Of a DNA stretch of 13,827 nt, positions 1 to 6,864 are shown one piece after another. Location: positions 1-13,827 of the forward strand of contig SLTF01000200.1 of NCBI GenBank assembly GCA_007130025.1. The letters run 5' to 3'. Within the stretch, counting starts at the first letter, position 1; every line of letters starts with the position of its first letter. This DNA comes from Spirochaetales bacterium. GTDB taxonomy: Bacteria; Spirochaetota; Spirochaetia; DSM-27196; PWMO01. The translations under genes and the position numbers were made by a program. Below the pieces are notes generated by a model that worked only from the letters and a program-made list of their open reading frames with translations, did not search any database and was not told where the DNA came from.

Positions 1-288
1 ACCTACCTCAGCAGCTACTTTCGTAACCTCTACCACCTGATCAAGTACGTGGACACGCAGAGGATTCTGTCGAAGAAAGAAAAGATCCAGTATATGAACA
101 TCGTCAGGGCGCAGCTGTCGGACTCCGAGCTTTGGCTTCTCTACTTCAACGTGGTCTCCCGCTTCGGGCGGAAGTGGCTGGAACACCGCTACGTCGAGAA
201 GTACCGGCTGCTTCGCAACCTCCCTCGGGGATTCTGCGCGCCGTTTGACCCCGAAGAACGGTTTCCTACGGTCTTTGCGGCCGGATAG
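1..288 (+). CDS. putative phage abortive-infection protein (putAbiC-like), C-terminal part
   Basis: The reading frame is open from base 1 to a TAG at 286-288, giving the last 95 residues of a protein whose start lies outside the window. The visible blocks YFRNLYHLIKYVD, YMNIVRAQLSDSELWLLYFN and EKYRLLRNLP resemble the conserved C-terminal core of the putative phage abortive-infection family (putAbiC, Pfam). Members are thought to act in phage defence, but their biochemical activity is not established. The fragment is mostly helical and has no signal or membrane segment. Its last 23 bases overlap the 3' end of the convergent EamA gene, so no terminator is available between them. Family assignment rests on motif resemblance recalled from memory. 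Whether the full gene is intact cannot be seen here. Confidence 0.6.
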   Translation, partial: TYLSSYFRNLYHLIKYVDTQRILSKKEKIQYMNIVRAQLSDSELWLLYFNVVSRFGRKWLEHRYVEKYRLLRNLPRGFCAPFDPEERFPTVFAAG

Positions 289-1189
289 TCTCGACCACCC
301 GCCGCTTCGGCCGGTTGGCGATGGTTACCCCGGTGATCACCAGCGCCGCCGCAAGACCGTGATGCAGCGCGATTCGCTCGCCCAGCAGGACGGCGGCAAC
401 CAACACTGTGACCACGGGGATACCATTCAGAAACACCGCCGACCGTGCAGCGCCCAGCCGCGCGACCGCGAAGTTGTAGCTGAGGAAGGCCCCCAGCGTT
501 GCACCTACCACCAGAAACGCCATGGCGCCGATTCCGGCTGCGTCCGGGGCCGGCCATCCGCCGCGAACCAGCAGCCAGACCAGGCCAGGCGAGAAATAGA
601 GCGAACCATAGAGGATCTGGAATGCGGTGATCTGCAGGGTGGAGAGCGAGGCCGAAAGATGCCGCGCCAGAATGATGTAGCCGGAGGCCGACAGGACGGC
701 CAGGAAGATCAGCACGTTTCCCAGTGCGCTCCCTTCGCCGATACTCGTTGCACCGTCCCACACCGACAGGAGAACGATCCCCACAATCGAAAGCAGCGCG
801 CCGATCCACCCCCGAGGCGAAAGGGGTTCGTGCAGCACAATCGCCGCCAGGACCGCCACTACCACCGGGACCGATGCGATGATGATCGACGCACTCGACG
901 CGGTGGTGCGCTGGAGTCCGGTGGTTTCAAACAGGAAGTAGAGCCCCGGTTCGAAGAGGGCCATCAGGGCGAGCTGCCGATGGTTCTTTGCGGTAATGCG
1001 GGGCAACCTGCTGGTCAGAAGAATGATCCCAAAAATCACGCTCGCCGCGGCGAAGCGGAACACCACGTAGGCAACAAACGAGAAGCTCTCCAGAGCGATC
1101 TTGGTGGCCACAAACGAGCTGCCCCAGAGCAGAACGGCCGCCAGCACGGCAAAAAAGGCGGCCGGGGTGATGGAGTGTACGGGTTTCAC
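266..1189 (-). CDS. EamA/DMT-family transporter, possible flavin (RibN-like) permease
   Basis: This is a 307-residue integral membrane protein with the duplicated EamA architecture of about ten helices. The first repeat opens with LLWGSSFVATKIALESF (about residues 20-36) and closes near SIVGIVLLSV (134-143). The second repeat contains GAFLSYNFAVARLGAARS and ends with LLGERIALHHGLAAALVITG. The length is normal for drug/metabolite transporters. The start is GTG at 1187-1189; an in-frame TAG at 1202-1204 rules out a longer form. There is no Shine-Dalgarno sequence before it, but a promoter ends 10 nt upstream. It follows ribBA by 83 bp on the same strand. Known RibN riboflavin transporters belong to this superfamily and are often FMN-riboswitch controlled, so flavin transport is a reasonable inference from position only. 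Export of an amino acid or metabolite is equally possible from sequence alone. Confidence 0.85.
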   Translation of the reverse strand: MKPVHSITPAAFFAVLAAVLLWGSSFVATKIALESFSFVAYVVFRFAAASVIFGIILLTSRLPRITAKNHRQLALMALFEPGLYFLFETTGLQRTTASSASIIIASVPVVVAVLAAIVLHEPLSPRGWIGALLSIVGIVLLSVWDGATSIGEGSALGNVLIFLAVLSASGYIILARHLSASLSTLQITAFQILYGSLYFSPGLVWLLVRGGWPAPDAAGIGAMAFLVVGATLGAFLSYNFAVARLGAARSAVFLNGIPVVTVLVAAVLLGERIALHHGLAAALVITGVTIANRPKRRVVETIRPQRP

Positions 1190-1198
1190 GATCAGGCG

Positions 1199-1227
1199 AT
1201 GCTACCGGGAACCGGCGATTGTGTCAA
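1199..1227 (-). promoter_or_regulatory. sigma70-type promoter immediately before the EamA gene
   Basis: Reading the minus strand, a perfect -35 TTGACA (1227-1222) is followed after exactly 17 nt by TAGCAT (1204-1199), a 4/6 match to the -10 box. The expected transcription start is near 1192, an A three bases before the GTG start codon. This would give the transporter an internal promoter, independent of the ribBA riboswitch, and an almost leaderless mRNA. Confidence 0.5.
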
Positions 1228-1245
1228 AGCATCGATGCCGGTAGC
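1201..1245. repeat. 8-bp perfect inverted repeat between ribBA and the EamA gene
   Basis: The arms GCTACCGG (1201-1208) and CCGGTAGC (1238-1245) are perfect inverted copies separated by 29 nt. The interval holds the -35 box of the EamA promoter, and one arm overlaps its -10 box. A shorter alternative stem, CCGGC/GCCGG, sits just inside. There is no T-run, so this is not an ordinary intrinsic terminator of ribBA. It could be a paired operator or a structure formed in ribBA read-through RNA. No function is shown. Confidence 0.5.
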
Positions 1246-1272
1246 CATCTCGGGCGCCTGAATCGAGCGAGC

Positions 1273-2553
1273 CTAACTCGCGCGGACCGCCGAGATCGCG
1301 TGCCCAAAGCGCTTTGCCTTGGTTGCAAGGTATCGCTGGTTCTCGGGGTGGTGGCCGATATTCCACGACACCGCGGTGGTCTTGATGCCGGCGCACGCAA
1401 GCGCTTCGAACTTCTCCGGGTTGTTGGTTGCAAGTCGCGCCCGCGTGATTCCGAGCGAGCGGAGAACAGCTCCTGCCGCGGCGTAGTTTCGCTCGTCGGG
1501 GCGGTGGCCCAGCTGAACGTTGGCGTCGTAGGTGTCGGCGCCACGGTCCTGAAGCCCGTACGCACGGTACTTTTCCACCAGTCCGATGCCGCGCCCCTCC
1601 TGTCGCAGATAGACCAATACGCCCGGCTCTCTACCGATTGCTTCAAGCGCGGCGTCCAACTGTGGCCCGCAGTCGCATCGGGTAGAACCAAAGGCCTCAC
1701 CGGTCAGGCACTCGGAGTGGAGGCGCACGAGGGGAGCGGTTGCGTGCCCGGAGCCGTTGGAGCCGTTCGCCGCGCTCTGTCCGTTGCTCGTGGTTTGGTC
1801 GAGCGAGCTGATGGTCACCAGCTCCCGGCAACCCGGGTCATCGCTGAGCCAGACGGTGGAGGTGAAGTTTCCAAAGCGGGTTGGGAGTGCTACGGTTTCA
1901 CCCTGCCGGACAACCGCGTCGCCGGTGCAGGAGCGGAAGTGAACCACATCTTCCACGCTGACCACCGGGAGCCTCCACTTCTGCGCAAGCTCGGTGATGC
2001 GGGCGCCGCGCGCCATGGTCCCGTCGTCGTCCATCACTTCGCAGATAACCGCACTGGGGCTGAAACCGGCAAGTCGCGCCATATCGCATCCTGCTTCGGT
2101 ATGACCTCGCCGGGCGAAGACCCCGCCGGGTTGCGCGACAATTGGAAACACGTGACCCGGGCGTGCGAGCTGGGACGGATCGGTTGCTTCAGCGGCAACA
2201 AGGCGCATGGTGACGGCGCGATCGGCCGCGGAGATACCGCTTGCCACGCCGGACGCTGCATCGACGCTGATGGTGAAGGCGGTTCCGTGCAGCGCGCTGT
2301 TGTTCACCTCCTGCGGTCCAAGCCCCAGTTCCGCGGCACGCTCCACGGTGATTGTCTGACAGATCAGACCGCGACCCTCACGGGCCATGAAGTTGACGTC
2401 ATCGGCAGTGACCCGATCAGTCGCCATCAGAAGATCGGCCTCGTTTTCACGATCGAAATCGTCCACCACGAGTACCATTCCGCCCTGCTTCAGCTGCGCA
2501 AGCGCGATCTGTACCCGTTCCAGAATGTTGAGGGTTTCTTGTCGAATTGTCAT
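1273..2553 (-). CDS. ribBA: bifunctional 3,4-dihydroxy-2-butanone-4-phosphate synthase / GTP cyclohydrolase II
   Basis: This 426-residue cytosolic enzyme carries out the two entry reactions of riboflavin synthesis. The N-terminal half (about 1-207) makes dihydroxybutanone phosphate from ribulose 5-phosphate. It has the acidic metal-binding block DDFDRENEADL (31-41), RRGHTEAGCD (148-157) with His151, and CE at 171-172. The C-terminal half (about 225-426) opens GTP. It has the zinc ligands C282, C293 and C295 in ECLTGEAFGSTRCDCG, the block YLRQEGRGIGL (315-325), the active-site region DERNY (353-357) and LATNNPEK (374-381). An unusual Ser/Asn/Gly-rich stretch (about 254-270) is inserted before the zinc motif. 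The start ATG has GGAGG five bases upstream. Control is by the FMN riboswitch and terminator in its 290-nt leader. No other rib gene is in the window, so the pathway genes are dispersed. Confidence 0.97.
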   Translation of the reverse strand: MTIRQETLNILERVQIALAQLKQGGMVLVVDDFDRENEADLLMATDRVTADDVNFMAREGRGLICQTITVERAAELGLGPQEVNNSALHGTAFTISVDAASGVASGISAADRAVTMRLVAAEATDPSQLARPGHVFPIVAQPGGVFARRGHTEAGCDMARLAGFSPSAVICEVMDDDGTMARGARITELAQKWRLPVVSVEDVVHFRSCTGDAVVRQGETVALPTRFGNFTSTVWLSDDPGCRELVTISSLDQTTSNGQSAANGSNGSGHATAPLVRLHSECLTGEAFGSTRCDCGPQLDAALEAIGREPGVLVYLRQEGRGIGLVEKYRAYGLQDRGADTYDANVQLGHRPDERNYAAAGAVLRSLGITRARLATNNPEKFEALACAGIKTTAVSWNIGHHPENQRYLATKAKRFGHAISAVRAS

Positions 2554-2613
2554 GCCGGCCTCCAGGTCTGCATCATGAGAATGATGGTCGGTCCCCCGGG
2601 GTTAGTGAACGCG

Positions 2614-2655
2614 AAAAAAAACGCCCCGACTCATCGCATCACGATGAATCGGGGC
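2614..2655 (-). terminator. intrinsic terminator in the ribBA leader (riboswitch expression platform)
   Basis: On the minus strand a 14-bp stem (2655-2642 with 2636-2623, one G-U pair, 5-nt loop) is followed at once by G and eight U (2621-2614). It lies between the FMN aptamer and the ribBA start. The 5' arm contains CCGAUU (2652-2647), which is complementary to AAUCGG (2705-2700) overlapping the 3' strand of aptamer helix P1. UUAU and AUAA next to these blocks can extend the pairing. This gives a plausible antiterminator that excludes both P1 and the terminator, so FMN binding should switch transcription off. Confidence 0.92.
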
Positions 2656-2700
2656 CGTTATACAACGAGGCTACCGAGATGCAGCCTGCGCATGCATAAC

Positions 2701-2838
2701 CGATTTTCTCTCATCCGGACTCTACCGTCGGCGCCAGAATTTCACTGGCTCAGCAGTTGCCGTGTTCACGGAACCGCTCGCGGGCTTTCACCGCCGGTCG
2801 GGAATTGCCTCGAAAGGCTCACCCTGCCCCGAAAACCG
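2701..2838 (-). promoter_or_regulatory. FMN riboswitch (RFN element) controlling ribBA
   Basis: Read on the minus strand, the segment shows the conserved RFN blocks in order: CGGGGCAGGGTGA, ATTCCCGACCGGCGGT, AAAGCCCGCGAGC, a CAGTGAAATTCTGGCG-type arm, CCGACGGTAGAGTCCGGATG and the closing GAGAAAATCG. Helix P1 pairs 2838-2831 with 2708-2701 (8 bp, one G-U). The aptamer binds flavin mononucleotide and is a standard controller of riboflavin synthesis and transport genes. Here it starts only a few bases after the predicted transcription start and is followed by an intrinsic terminator, indicating transcriptional attenuation rather than control of translation. Confidence 0.97.
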
Positions 2839-2849
2839 ATTTCGCACTA

Positions 2850-2879
2850 ATAATATCGAAAATCATGGTCTCCCGTCAA
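2850..2879 (-). promoter_or_regulatory. sigma70-type promoter of ribBA
   Basis: The minus strand carries TTGACG (2879-2874, 5/6 match) and TATTAT (2855-2850, 5/6 match) separated by 18 nt. Transcription should start near 2843, about five bases before helix P1 of the FMN riboswitch. The -35 box lies 28 bp after the stop codon of the upstream acyl-CoA dehydrogenase gene, so read-through from that gene would also pass through the riboswitch. Confidence 0.8.
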
Positions 2880-2907
2880 GCGCGACGCATGGATCGCTCC
2901 GCGTTGG

Positions 2908-4419
2908 TCAGGAGCGACATGCGAGCCAGTCGCCGTTCTCCTCATAGTCTTCGATGACCGTGGGGGCTCCGGCGTCGGAAAACGATCCCAGGAGGTTGAC
3001 TACGTCCCGCTTCATGAGTGTCAGGCAGTTTTGCACGAGGTCATTGCGAAAGCCTCGCGCTCCGAGGTCAACAACCATCTGCATGGAGATAACCCGACCC
3101 AGGATCCTGCCGAGATCGACCATCTTGCGCTGCGCGGTACCGGTATCGATCGAGAAGGAGAGCAGCGATGTGAAGTGATCGGCTACGCGACTGGTGAGAT
3201 CAAAACTGCTGAGAAAACGGGCAAGGTTGGTCTCTTTCATCTTGTTCATGGACTTCAGCACCGCTTCGGCAATCTGCTGGTAGAGGATGTCGTTGGATCC
3301 TTCGAAAATCTGAAACGGACGGCTGTCGACAACCGAGCGTCCCGCGATATGGTCGAGCCGGTATCCCTTCGCGCCAACCAGCTGCAGCAGAGATTGCGCC
3401 GCCGACTGCATGAGGTCGGTGACCACGGATTTGATGCTGTTTGCGGGCAGGGCGTCGTTGGAACAGTCGTGGTCGATGGTGGCGACCTCCGTCGTGTAGG
3501 CGCACATCGCAGAGCAGGTGGTGAACGCAGCCTGTAAATCCGCAAGGCGATCCTGAACCTGGTCGTATTCGCTCAAGGGGCGGCCTCCTACCATACGCGA
3601 TCGGCAGTGGGAGATTCCTTCGTCCAGAAGTCGTTTGAGATATCCCATCGCCATGCCCGGGAACTGGAGCCGGCTGCGGTGGAGGAGATCAAGAAGCATC
3701 CGCACACCCGAGGTCTGTGGGGCAAAGCGCCGTTCCTCCGGGATGATGGTGTCGATTCGGTTGCGACCGTAGGGGATTGGATAGAGGCCCAGGTTGTCGA
3801 AGTACTCTTCCACATCGATACCACCCAAGGACCGATCCCAGACGAAGAAGCTGATTGCGCGCTCGAGATCCCCCCGTTCCGATTCGCCACGGGCGGTGAG
3901 TAACCAGTAGTCGGCCTGGCCCGTGAGACCTCCCCAGTGTTTGGTGCCCTGGATACGGAACCCGCCGTCCACGGTACGGAATCTGGTACGCATTTGCAGC
4001 GCGTCGGAGCCGTAGTCGGGCTCCGTGATCATGAGCCCGCCAAGCGCATTTTCGCTCAGAAATCGGGGAAAGACGTCGGCTTGAACCGACTCAGCAGCGT
4101 AACGGGATACCGGCTGCAGAAAGAGGGCCCCGTTGATTCCCATGGTCAGGGAGAACGCCAGCGATTCGTACGAGCAGGTCTCAAGAAGGGAGAGACACTC
4201 CCCGGTATCCTGCCCCCGACCACCGTAGAGCCTGGGGATAAAGACCGAAAGTGGCTCGGTTTCGAGAATTGGGGACAGGAACTCAGGAGTCATGCCCCGG
4301 GAGCCCTGGTCGATCGCGGGGTCCGCGAACGCAGAACGCACCCTCTCGCGAACGCGTTCGATGAACTGGGAGAAGGGAACCTGGTTTGTCATAGTGTTAT
4401 CGGTTGGATTGGTATTCAT
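2908..4419 (-). CDS. acyl-CoA dehydrogenase-family flavoprotein with C-terminal extension
   Basis: The 503-residue protein has the acyl-CoA dehydrogenase fold. The N-terminal helical domain is followed by MITEPDYGSDALQMRT (130-145) and RIQGTKHWGGLTG (155-167), the flavin/substrate-contact blocks. A C-terminal helical domain includes PLSEYDQVQDRLADLQAAF and RPFQIFEGSNDIL. E373 in FEG lies where medium-chain enzymes carry the catalytic base. Family members usually have about 380 residues; here about 100 more follow residue 400, a helical tail of unknown role. The substrate cannot be read from sequence. FAD is the expected cofactor, which is notable because ribBA lies directly downstream on the same strand. 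The start ATG at 4419 has only a weak GGAAAA before it. A second ATG nine codons later has no ribosome site at all. An AT-rich box at 4471-4478 could be part of its promoter. Confidence 0.92.
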   Translation of the reverse strand: MNTNPTDNTMTNQVPFSQFIERVRERVRSAFADPAIDQGSRGMTPEFLSPILETEPLSVFIPRLYGGRGQDTGECLSLLETCSYESLAFSLTMGINGALFLQPVSRYAAESVQADVFPRFLSENALGGLMITEPDYGSDALQMRTRFRTVDGGFRIQGTKHWGGLTGQADYWLLTARGESERGDLERAISFFVWDRSLGGIDVEEYFDNLGLYPIPYGRNRIDTIIPEERRFAPQTSGVRMLLDLLHRSRLQFPGMAMGYLKRLLDEGISHCRSRMVGGRPLSEYDQVQDRLADLQAAFTTCSAMCAYTTEVATIDHDCSNDALPANSIKSVVTDLMQSAAQSLLQLVGAKGYRLDHIAGRSVVDSRPFQIFEGSNDILYQQIAEAVLKSMNKMKETNLARFLSSFDLTSRVADHFTSLLSFSIDTGTAQRKMVDLGRILGRVISMQMVVDLGARGFRNDLVQNCLTLMKRDVVNLLGSFSDAGAPTVIEDYEENGDWLACRS

Positions 4420-4509
4420 TTCGTTTTCCAGAAGACAAGATAGAGACTCAGCAGAGAGCTTCGATAGTTGACTATAATGTACTGGGAATTGGGGTAAGTG
4501 TCGAGCGAC

Positions 4510-4538
4510 TGGACGCGCTTTGCTCGATTGAGTATATT
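4510..4538 (+). promoter_or_regulatory. candidate promoter of the MltF-like gene
   Basis: TGGACG (4510-4515, 4/6 match to -35) and TATATT (4533-4538, 5/6 match to -10) are spaced by 17 nt, with transcription expected near 4545, about 36 nt before the ATG. A perfect TATAAT also occurs at 4473-4478 but lacks a good -35 in this direction. The same patch reads TATAGT on the other strand and might serve the divergent acyl-CoA dehydrogenase gene. Confidence 0.4.
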
Positions 4539-4580
4539 CTGCAGAACAAAATCGTTGTCTGGAAAGAGAATACCGTTTTT

Positions 4581-6011
4581 ATGAAATTGCTGACATTGTT
4601 GATGATCTCGGTTCTGGCTCTGAGCGCGTGCTCGGAAGCTCCCGAAGCATCTCATTTTGACCTTGAGCAGATCATCGAGCGTGGACACCTCAACGTGATT
4701 ACCATGGCCGGTCCGGTGAGTTACTTCGTCTATCGTGGACAGCCCATGGGGTACGAGTTTGAACTCATCAACCGGTTTGCGGACTCTGTCTCATTGCCCG
4801 TGCGGCTGGTTCTTGCCGACTCGATCGACGAGATGTTCGCCCTTCTGGAGGCCGGAGAGGGCGATATGATTGCGTATCGGCTGGCCGTCACCGCGGAGCG
4901 CCGCGAGCGGGTGGCGTTTTCCGACCCGCTGCACTACAGCCGTCAGGTTCTGGTGCAACGCAGGCCCGCCGAGGCGACGAGGCTCACCCGGCATCAGATT
5001 GAAGAGCGCATGATCCGAAATCCGGTTCACCTGTCGGGACAAACGGTGCACGTACGAAGCGGAGCCCATTACGCGGAGCGGCTGCACCATCTTTCCGCGG
5101 AAATCGGCGGGGAGATTGCGGTGGTAGAGGCCGACCCTTCACTCTCCACCGCGGACCTGATCGCAATGGTGGCCGCAGGTACCGTTGAACTCACCGTTGC
5201 CGAACAGGATATTGCCCTGCTTTTCGCCGCGGCGGTTCCGGAACTCGACGCGGCGACGCCGGTGAGTCTTGAGCAACAGATTTCGTGGGCGCTTCGGCCC
5301 GACGCTCCCGATCTTCTCGCAACGGTCAACCACTGGCTCGAGCGCGAACGGCAACACGCCGATTTCTTTGTGATTCATCGCAAGTATTTCGTTGATTCCC
5401 GATCATTCTCCAATCGCATCAACAGCCCCTTTCTGGCGTACGAGCTCGTTTCGACCGGCCGTACACCACGCGTCGCACCGGCCATCTCGCAGTGGGACGA
5501 CCTGCTGCGCGCGGAGGCTGAGCGCATCGGGTGGGACTGGCGGCAACTCGCGGCGCTGGTTCACACCGAATCACGCTTCAACCCGCGTGCTCGATCGTGG
5601 ATGGGGGCGATGGGATTGATGCAGCTGATGCCCGCTACCGCACGCTATTTTGGCGCGCTCAACCCGTTTGATCCAGCGCAGAACGTACGCGCCGGCGTTT
5701 CCTTTCTGGAATGGCTTCAGCACTACTGGGGCGAGCGGATTGAAGACCCGGAGCAGCGTCTGCGTTTTATCATCGCCAGCTACAACGTGGGGCAAGGCCA
5801 CGTGGAGGATGCGCGTCGCCTGGCGAGTATCCACCAGGCCAACCCCGACGTCTGGCACGCTGGAGTCTCGGACTTTCTGCTCGCCAAGGCTGATCCTCGC
5901 TACTACACGCACGAGGTGGTGCAGTTTGGGTTCGCCCGCGGGAGCGAGCCGGTTCAGTTTGTTGAGCGGATTCTTTCGCTGACCGAGCACTACCGGCGAT
6001 TTTTTGACTGA
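4581..6011 (+). CDS. mltF: MltF-like membrane-bound lytic murein transglycosylase lipoprotein
   Basis: Starting at the ATG at 4581, the product has 476 residues. The first 17 form a lipoprotein signal (MKLLTLLMISVLALSAC) with Cys17 as the lipid anchor. Residues about 28-270 resemble the family-3 periplasmic solute-binding domain (IIERGHLNVIT, GQPMGYEFELINRFAD, GEGDMIAYRLAVTAERRERV). Residues about 305-470 form an SLT transglycosylase domain with ALVHTESRFNPRARS, MGAMGLMQLMPATA and IIASYNVGQGHV. Glu330 is the expected catalytic acid that cleaves the MurNAc-GlcNAc bond to 1,6-anhydroMurNAc. This two-domain order is that of MltF, where the binding domain modulates activity. The frame stays open upstream to 4404, but an earlier start would bury the signal peptide. 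Action is expected in the periplasm, probably at the outer membrane because no Asp follows the Cys. Confidence 0.9.
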   Translation: MKLLTLLMISVLALSACSEAPEASHFDLEQIIERGHLNVITMAGPVSYFVYRGQPMGYEFELINRFADSVSLPVRLVLADSIDEMFALLEAGEGDMIAYRLAVTAERRERVAFSDPLHYSRQVLVQRRPAEATRLTRHQIEERMIRNPVHLSGQTVHVRSGAHYAERLHHLSAEIGGEIAVVEADPSLSTADLIAMVAAGTVELTVAEQDIALLFAAAVPELDAATPVSLEQQISWALRPDAPDLLATVNHWLERERQHADFFVIHRKYFVDSRSFSNRINSPFLAYELVSTGRTPRVAPAISQWDDLLRAEAERIGWDWRQLAALVHTESRFNPRARSWMGAMGLMQLMPATARYFGALNPFDPAQNVRAGVSFLEWLQHYWGERIEDPEQRLRFIIASYNVGQGHVEDARRLASIHQANPDVWHAGVSDFLLAKADPRYYTHEVVQFGFARGSEPVQFVERILSLTEHYRRFFD

Positions 6012-6075
6012 CTCTGTTGCGATTGCGCCGACCGGTGTATACTGACGGGAATACGGGTATCGTGTGGAGCGAAGA

Positions 6076-6804
6076 ATGCACCGTTCATATGGCAGGCTGA
6101 GGCGCGCGGGATACGCAATCGTTCTTCTACTGATCGCTCCCGTTTCCGGTATGCCTGCCCAGACAATCCCCTCGGTTGCTGAAGCCTCAATCGGAGCCCG
6201 CCTGCAACTCGCCGGTCAGATCGTGTACCGCATCCCCGCACGGGAGCAGCTTCAGCCGTGGGCCAATCCCAACGGACTGCAGCCGGCGGCTGCCGTGACT
6301 GATTCTTCCGGACAGTCGCGGTCGCTGGGAACGGTTTCCGCTTCGGGAGGTCGGCTGGCGGTGGCGATCGACCCGCCACCGGAGAACGTCCTGATTCCCG
6401 TTTCTGAGTATCTCAGCGAGTTGGTGGTTCTGTTTACTGGTTCGTTTTTTGGACCGGTGCCGGTGCGGCCAACCGCGGACAACCCCGAAGCACGGGTGGT
6501 GCAGATTGGCGAGCTGGCCGTTCGCACCCCCTCAGGGGAGACAATCGGCGTGATTCATCGCCGGGCGGAGACTCGCACTTCAAACTTCACGACCTACTGG
6601 ATCTACAGCGACCGCGACGTCAACATCTCTGCTGTCGCGCAGGCGCCCGGCGTTGAGGGTGACATCGATCTGCGCCTGAAGCAGGGTTGGAACCGAGCCA
6701 TCTACGGGCTCATCTTCATCCGCGGGCAGGTGGGCCGCATTTCGCTTCGCAGCGCGGCCGAGCCCGCAGGACTGCAGTGGATCTACTGGCAGTGGCGTGA
6801 GTGA
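6076..6804 (+). CDS. secreted protein of unknown function
   Basis: I do not recognise this 242-residue protein. The ATG at 6076 is preceded by GGAG with six bases of spacing. A GTG four codons earlier, at 6064, is in frame but has a poorer site. The N-terminus has positive residues, a hydrophobic core (AIVLLLIAPVSG) and a likely signal-peptidase I site after MPA (residue 28), so the mature protein begins near QTIPS. The rest is rich in alternating hydrophobic and polar residues (QLAGQIVYRIP, SELVVLFTGSFFG, RVVQIGELAVRTPSGETIG, NFTTYWIYSDRDVNISAV, QGWNRAIYGLIFI), which suggests a beta-sandwich. No cysteine, enzyme motif or membrane helix is seen after the signal. It starts 64 bp after the mltF-like gene on the same strand and may be co-transcribed; a TATACT box at 6038-6043 is a weak alternative promoter. 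It converges on another exported protein of unknown role. Confidence 0.8.
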   Translation: MHRSYGRLRRAGYAIVLLLIAPVSGMPAQTIPSVAEASIGARLQLAGQIVYRIPAREQLQPWANPNGLQPAAAVTDSSGQSRSLGTVSASGGRLAVAIDPPPENVLIPVSEYLSELVVLFTGSFFGPVPVRPTADNPEARVVQIGELAVRTPSGETIGVIHRRAETRTSNFTTYWIYSDRDVNISAVAQAPGVEGDIDLRLKQGWNRAIYGLIFIRGQVGRISLRSAAEPAGLQWIYWQWRE

Positions 6805-6864
6805 CCGGCCGCGCCCGCCCGTCAGGGACTGACCACGCGCCTCTTACTCACGTTCTGTCTATTC

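Noticed and set aside
245..1261. 338-codon open frame on the plus strand
   Set aside because: It is antisense to the EamA gene. Its translation is Arg/Gln/His/Gly-rich with no fold signal, typical of a shadow frame.
1219..2850. 543-codon open frame on the plus strand
   Set aside because: It lies opposite ribBA and runs through the FMN riboswitch. Its translation has no recognisable domain, while the minus strand encodes a full RibBA with all active-site motifs. A high-GC shadow frame.
4404..4580. Upstream extension of the MltF-like protein
   Set aside because: It would place about 59 residues before an evident lipoprotein signal and covers the divergent promoter region.
6796..6852. Terminator between the convergent exported-protein genes
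   Set aside because: CGTGAGT and ACTCACG can pair (7 bp) but the loop is over 40 nt and no clean T-run follows in either direction. A small GTCAG/CTGAC hairpin inside also lacks a T-run.
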